Positions 6,291-9,176 of a stretch of 9,176 nt of DNA are shown here, piece after piece. This stretch comes from an uncultured Kineosporia sp. (GTDB taxonomy: Bacteria > Actinomycetota > Actinomycetes > Actinomycetales > Kineosporiaceae). Under the pieces are notes generated by a model. That model was not told where the DNA came from, ran no database searches, and saw only the letters and a list, made by a program, of their open reading frames with translations. The stretch covers positions 1 to 9,176 of the forward strand of contig CALMAR010000052.1 in assembly GCA_937859855.1 (NCBI GenBank), in the 5' to 3' direction. Position numbers and translations under genes: made by a program. Each line of letters starts with the position of its first letter. Position 1 is the stretch's first letter.

Positions 6291-7046
6291 ATGCCAGCCG
6301 TCGACGCCACATCCGGTGGCACTGCTCACGGCACCACTACTGCCGCCACGGCTGAGGTGGTGACTGTTCCGCCGGCGGATTGGGTAGAGGTCAAGAATCG
6401 CGGGACCGCTGACCTCTGGTGCCAGACCGGCGTTTCAGATCTCACCATCGGTGCGGTCGGAACCCAGATCGTCCCAGCGGGAGAGGCCCTTCCCCTCTCC
6501 CTGCCAGTGGCGATAGGCAGGGCTGGGAACTCCATCATCTGCCTGAAGTCCGCCGGCGCCGTGGCATACTCCGTCCGCACCGTCACCGGCAGTACCCCGG
6601 CCAACCGCTCCGGCGGTGGCGGCGGAGCAGCCGGAGGAACCGCTGACACCGAACTCCCAGCCGCTGCTGCCCTTTCAGACACCGCCGCAAATCCCACCAC
6701 ACCCATGATCGGCGCGGCGGTTCTGTACTGGGACGGCACCCAATGGGTCCGCTGGCAGCGGAGCACCAAAGAGCTCACCGTTGCTGCCGCCACGCTGGCG
6801 AACGTTTCAGCTGCCACCTCCAGCACGGCGCTATTCGCCTCCAACGCCAATGTTCGGGGGCGGATAGTCCACAACGACTCGACCGGGATCCTGTATCTGA
6901 AGTTCGGCACCGGTGCCTCCACGACCAGCTACACGGTGAAGATCCCACCGGATGGCTTCTTCGAATTCCCAAAGCCCACCTACACGGGCGATGTCGCGGG
7001 CATCTGGTCGGCCGCCAACGGGTCCGCCCGGACAACGGAGGTCTAG
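6291..7046 (+). CDS. Two-domain beta-rich phage structural protein
   Basis: ATG 6291 is chosen because CAGGAGG (6278-6284) lies six bases before it. The frame is open further left, but that part lies inside the previous gene in another frame. The product is 251 residues. Residues 20-98 form one beta domain (PADWVEVKNRGTADLWCQ, then IVPAGEALPLSLPV). A Gly-rich hinge (107-117) and an Ala-rich stretch follow. Residues 160-251 form a second domain, with VRGRIVHNDSTGILYLKFG, then IPPDGFFEFPKPTYTGDVAG. The second matches a motif frequent in phage tail and capsid accessory proteins ('N.St..lylk.G...s...ytv.i.p...fe.P...ytG...giw.aa.Gsa..te'). The first follows the same plan, so an internal duplication is plausible. 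Probably an accessory part of a tail or neck appendage; the exact role is unknown. Confidence 0.7.
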   Translation: MPAVDATSGGTAHGTTTAATAEVVTVPPADWVEVKNRGTADLWCQTGVSDLTIGAVGTQIVPAGEALPLSLPVAIGRAGNSIICLKSAGAVAYSVRTVTGSTPANRSGGGGGAAGGTADTELPAAAALSDTAANPTTPMIGAAVLYWDGTQWVRWQRSTKELTVAAATLANVSAATSSTALFASNANVRGRIVHNDSTGILYLKFGTGASTTSYTVKIPPDGFFEFPKPTYTGDVAGIWSAANGSARTTEV

Positions 7047-7049
7047 GCC

Positions 7050-7487
7050 GTGCCGCTCTCCGTCCCGGCCGCAACTCAAGGCGTGCTGGCGTCCCTGGAG
7101 TACACGGTCCCGTCCAATGTCCTGACGACCTCGAGCACTTTCGTGGATGTTTCTGCGTCCAACCTTGTGGTGACGTTCACGGCACCGTTGAGCGGCACGG
7201 TCATGGTCACCCTGTCGGCCATGTGCCAGGGAGCAAGCGGCACCTTCTACAACTGGAATCTGCGCGACTCGGGCGGAGACATTGCGGGCACTTCCCGGGG
7301 AATGTCTTACGGCACCTCAACGCCGATGCGCCAAACCGCCGCGATCCGGGTCACTGGCCTCACCCCTGGGACGTCTTACACGTGGAAGTGGGGTCACGCG
7401 ATCACCGCCGGTTCCGGCGGCAGTGGGCTGTCGGGGCAGGCAGCCGGCGACCTCCGCGCCTCCATGCAGGTCGCGGCTGCTCCCTAG
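7050..7487 (+). CDS. Small beta-sandwich minor tail or appendage protein
   Basis: This 145-residue protein starts at GTG 7050, three bases after the previous stop, with GGAGG at 7037-7041. The pattern is all beta: LEYTVPSNVLTTSSTFVDVS (16-35), LVVTFTAPLSGTVMVTLSA (39-57), then FYNWNLRDSGGD and IRVTGLTPGTSYTWKWGH (99-116). The LTPGTSYTWKW phrase is the last-strand motif of fibronectin type III-like or similar beta-sandwich modules common in phage tail proteins. It is the last + strand gene of the appendage group. Its final 171 bases are also covered, on the other strand, by the 3' end of the acyltransferase frame. A binding or decoration role on the virion is inferred. Confidence 0.65.
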   Translation: MPLSVPAATQGVLASLEYTVPSNVLTTSSTFVDVSASNLVVTFTAPLSGTVMVTLSAMCQGASGTFYNWNLRDSGGDIAGTSRGMSYGTSTPMRQTAAIRVTGLTPGTSYTWKWGHAITAGSGGSGLSGQAAGDLRASMQVAAAP

Positions 7488-8480
7488 GACTGCCCCGGCC
7501 GCACGGGCTGATTGATCGCGCACCCAGCGCATGACGGGCCTTTCAATCACCTGCCAGGACAACGCAGCAAGGAACGTGGCACCGGCTGCTGTCGCGGTGA
7601 CTCGAACCGTCCACGGAAGGTTGTAGACGGCCAGAGCGACCGGGTAGTGAAACAGATAGATGCCGTACGAGATCCGGCCCAGGTACGGCAGCGGCCACCG
7701 GGCGAGCCATCGGCATCCACCCGACTGTGCGGCGAGGAGCAGCCCGCAGGTCAGCGCCACCACTGGTATCAGCGTGACGGGACGCCATAGACCCACGAAG
7801 TGGCCAGACACAATCACCGCCAGCACCAGGATCACGGGGGCCACGGTGCCTGCTAGCAGCCGGGTGCGTCTCCCGAACCGCTGGTGAGGAAAGGCTGCGG
7901 CCAGGAAGCAGCCCGCCAGCAGTTCCCAGCCGCGGGTAACGGGCAGGTTGTAGCCCCTGATCCCGAAGTTGCCGAGCGGGCCGGTCGCCAGCAATGCCGC
8001 CAGGGAGAGGGTTACACCGGTGCCGGCGACGGCGGCGACACCGCCGCGGCCCCGCCACCGCCAGGCGGCAAGCAGGACCGGCGGCCACGCGAGGTAGAAG
8101 TGCTCCTCGATCGCCAGGGACCAGGTGTGCCCCAGCGAGCCGATGTCGTGGTTCAGGGCCCGTGAGAAGTCCGAGACGTAGGCCAGGGCGATCGTGGCAT
8201 CCCTGACGTTCACCCCTCGAAGCGCCAGGGCCAGCACGACCGCCACGATCAGGGCTGGGTACAGGCGGGCCGCCCGGCGCAGGTAGAAGCGGGTGAACCG
8301 GATCCGGCCCTCCCGCTCGGCATCGTCGAGCAAGAGGCCGGTGATCAGCCAGCCGGACAGAACGAAGAAGACGTCGACCCCGAGCCAGCCGTCTCGCATC
8401 CACGGCACTCGGCTGTGGAAGCCGACGACCGCGAAGCAGGCCAGGGTTCGCAGGCCGTCAAGTTGATCAATGCGTTTCAC
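7317..8480 (-). CDS. Membrane acyltransferase, OafA/Acyl_transf_3 type (probable surface-glycan O-acyltransferase)
   Basis: The product is 387 residues, starting at GTG 8480. Family landmarks appear in order. IDQLDGLRTLA (4-14) leads into R11-X10-H22, the catalytic arginine/histidine motif. GWLGVDVFFVLSGWLITGLL spans 31-50. FYLRRAARLYP (65-75) is the RR..R.yP loop. HTWSLAIEEHFYLAWP spans 118-133. WELLAG is at 185-190, YLGRISYGIYLFHYPV at 266-281, and the closing VIERP at 311-315. About nine or ten hydrophobic membrane segments fit the family. Members move acyl groups, often acetyl, onto membrane-exposed sugars; phage members such as P22- and SfV-type Oac alter the O-antigen of lysogens. The substrate here cannot be read from sequence, and no SGNH domain is present. 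The recognisable domain ends near residue 331. Residues 332-387 (Arg/Pro/Gly-rich) are encoded antisense to the tail gene ending at 7487 and look like read-through. No good ribosome site precedes the GTG. Confidence 0.88.
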   Translation of the reverse strand: MKRIDQLDGLRTLACFAVVGFHSRVPWMRDGWLGVDVFFVLSGWLITGLLLDDAEREGRIRFTRFYLRRAARLYPALIVAVVLALALRGVNVRDATIALAYVSDFSRALNHDIGSLGHTWSLAIEEHFYLAWPPVLLAAWRWRGRGGVAAVAGTGVTLSLAALLATGPLGNFGIRGYNLPVTRGWELLAGCFLAAAFPHQRFGRRTRLLAGTVAPVILVLAVIVSGHFVGLWRPVTLIPVVALTCGLLLAAQSGGCRWLARWPLPYLGRISYGIYLFHYPVALAVYNLPWTVRVTATAAGATFLAALSWQVIERPVMRWVRDQSARAAGAVLGSSRDLHGGAEVAGCLPRQPTAAGTGGDRVTPLPRVRRPRGEASDPDRGGLAHRR

Positions 8481-8651
8481 GCGACGTGACGCTAGGCGAT
8501 ACCCGGGCAGCCGCCGGTGAGCATCGCCGTCTCTCCGCTATTCGGCCCCTGGCTTGAAATGCCGCTCGGCGCAACCGAATACGGCACGAAATGTCTGAAC
8601 CCTGGACAACTGGCGCACCATCCATGCAGACCATGAAGGAGGGCCTGGCCG
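8481..8651. promoter_or_regulatory. Intergenic region between divergent acyltransferase and sheath genes
   Basis: This 171-bp stretch is the only sizeable non-coding region in the window and must serve both divergent genes. It contains a patch less GC-rich than its surroundings (about 8535-8600). On the + strand, TTGAAA at 8554-8559 resembles a -35 box. The hexamer 17 bases later (GAATAC, 8577-8582) is a poor -10 box, so the promoter call is weak. The sheath ribosome site GAAGGAGG is at 8635-8642. No repressor-type long palindrome is evident. A start point for late transcription of the tail genes here would make sense because the acyltransferase interrupts the operon. Confidence 0.35.
8492..8524 (-). 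CDS. Possible 10-residue leader ORF upstream of the acyltransferase
   Basis: On the minus strand, GGAGAG (8536-8531) lies six bases before an ATG (8524-8522). That ATG opens the short frame MLTGGCPGIA, ending at TAG (8494-8492). Eleven bases later comes the GTG of the acyltransferase, which has no good ribosome site of its own. Translation of the leader could deliver ribosomes to the GTG by reinitiation. The frame is different from that of the acyltransferase, so it is not simply an N-terminal extension. A chance occurrence is quite possible. Confidence 0.25.
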   Translation of the reverse strand: MLTGGCPGIA

Positions 8652-9176
8652 ATGTCTCCACTGCCCGGCGTCACCGTCACATCCCAGTCCGTGGCCGGCA
8701 TCGGAGCCGATGGCGGCAGCCTCGGGACCTGGTTCATCGCCGGGCTCACCGACACCGGCCCCCTGGCGCCGTCCCGGGCACGGCCGATCCGGTCGCTGGC
8801 TGACTTCGTCCGCGACTACGGCGCCCGGGTCGCCTACTCGACGCTGTACGACAGTGTCGACGCCTTCTTCCGCGCTGGAGGATCCCGCCTCTACGTGGCC
8901 CGGGTCGCCGGACCGGCCGCGACGCTGTCCAGCCTCACCCTGAACGACCGGGCCGGCACGCCAGTCGCCACGCTGGTGGTGAAGCCGAAAGGCCCCGGCG
9001 CCTACGGCACGCGGATCTCCGTCGCGGTCGAGAACGGCGCCGTCACCAACACGTTCCGGCTGAAGGTGTTGTTCGACGGCGCGATCACCGAGCAGTCCAG
9101 CGACCTGACCAGCCCCGCCGACGCCGTCACCTGGGCCAGTACCGTCTCCCGGCTGATCGACATCACCAACTCCGGG
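8652..9176 (+). CDS. Contractile tail sheath protein, N-terminal part (runs off window)
   Basis: The frame is open from ATG 8652 to the window edge, giving 175 residues of what is usually a protein of 350-500 or more. GAAGGAGG (8635-8642) sits nine bases before the start. LPGVTVTSQS (4-13) is the N-terminal sheath motif ('PGVyv.e'). GTWFIAGLTDTGPLAPSRA (25-43) with RPIRSLADFVRDYG (44-57) is the 'g..G.t..Gp...p..i.s..dF...yG' block. LYDSVDAFFRAGGSRLYVAR (65-84) is the 'l...v..FF.nGG..lyvvRv' block, and KGPGAYGTRISVAV (113-126) the 'pG.wGn.isv.v' block. Together these identify the Phage_sheath_1 family, whose subunits form the outer contractile tube that drives injection. The gene is separated from the neck genes by the appendage and acyltransferase cassette. 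Confidence 0.88.
   Translation, partial: MSPLPGVTVTSQSVAGIGADGGSLGTWFIAGLTDTGPLAPSRARPIRSLADFVRDYGARVAYSTLYDSVDAFFRAGGSRLYVARVAGPAATLSSLTLNDRAGTPVATLVVKPKGPGAYGTRISVAVENGAVTNTFRLKVLFDGAITEQSSDLTSPADAVTWASTVSRLIDITNSG

Noticed and set aside
7488..7510. Terminator between the convergent appendage and acyltransferase genes
   Set aside because: Only a 4-bp stem (GCCC with GGGC) without T-run is visible, and the two coding frames overlap so no spacer exists.
6743..7534. Open frame of 263 codons on the + strand across two appendage genes
   Set aside because: His/Arg/Gly-rich shadow with no motif; both genes it overlaps have ribosome sites and recognisable beta patterns.
7543..8403. Second minus-strand frame inside the acyltransferase
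   Set aside because: Arg/Pro/Gly-rich shadow of the acyltransferase, whose own frame carries all family motifs.
1..9176. Tailocin, type VI secretion or extracellular contractile injection system instead of a phage
   Set aside because: A scaffold protein, an HK97-fold capsid protein and head-tail connectors are present, so a DNA-filled head is built; headless systems lack these.
1..9176. tRNA genes, CRISPR arrays, insertion sequences, attachment sites
   Set aside because: No cloverleaf, spaced repeat series, transposase frame or flanking direct repeats were seen on reading either strand.

Overview
The window is a GC-rich, densely packed stretch of virion-structure genes from a contractile-tailed (myovirus-type) bacteriophage or prophage of an actinobacterium. 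The host guess rests on strong G/C preference at third codon positions, frequent GTG starts, and a scaffold and capsid style I associate with Streptomyces-like hosts. I cannot tell a free phage from an integrated prophage, because no integrase, attachment site or host gene is in view.

Left part (1-4013, + strand): a head and neck operon in canonical order. It holds the C-terminal part of a scaffold protein (cut by the window edge), the HK97-fold major capsid protein, a 118-residue protein of unknown role, a Gp19/Gp15/Gp42-type head-tail connector, a head-closure/stopper-like protein, a Mu gpG / P2 gpS-type virion morphogenesis (tail completion) protein, a tail-terminator-like protein, and a 59-residue protein resembling the small protein that precedes the sheath gene in Mu-like phages. 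Stops and starts overlap or nearly touch (TGATG at 2358, ATGA at 3834, GTGA at 4010), implying translational coupling.

Middle part (4010-8480): instead of the tail sheath, which would normally follow, there is a cassette of about 4.5 kb. Four + strand genes encode beta-rich, appendage-like proteins: a CBM-like module plus a large domain of unknown function, a LamG-like/fibre-tip protein, a two-domain beta protein, and a small beta-sandwich protein. A minus-strand integral-membrane acyltransferase of the OafA/Acyl_transf_3 type follows. The first appendage gene looks frameshifted near its 3' end, with the expected C-terminus continuing in another frame to 5274. The acyltransferase is convergent with the last appendage gene, and its 3' end is encoded antisense to that gene.

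Right part (8481-9176): a 171-bp intergenic region, then the start of the contractile tail sheath gene, which runs off the window.

Working model: the left and right parts build the capsid, neck and contractile tail. The middle cassette pairs probable receptor-recognition proteins with an enzyme likely to O-acylate a host surface glycan in the lysogen, a classic receptor-masking arrangement. The pairing and its position between neck and sheath are the most notable points.
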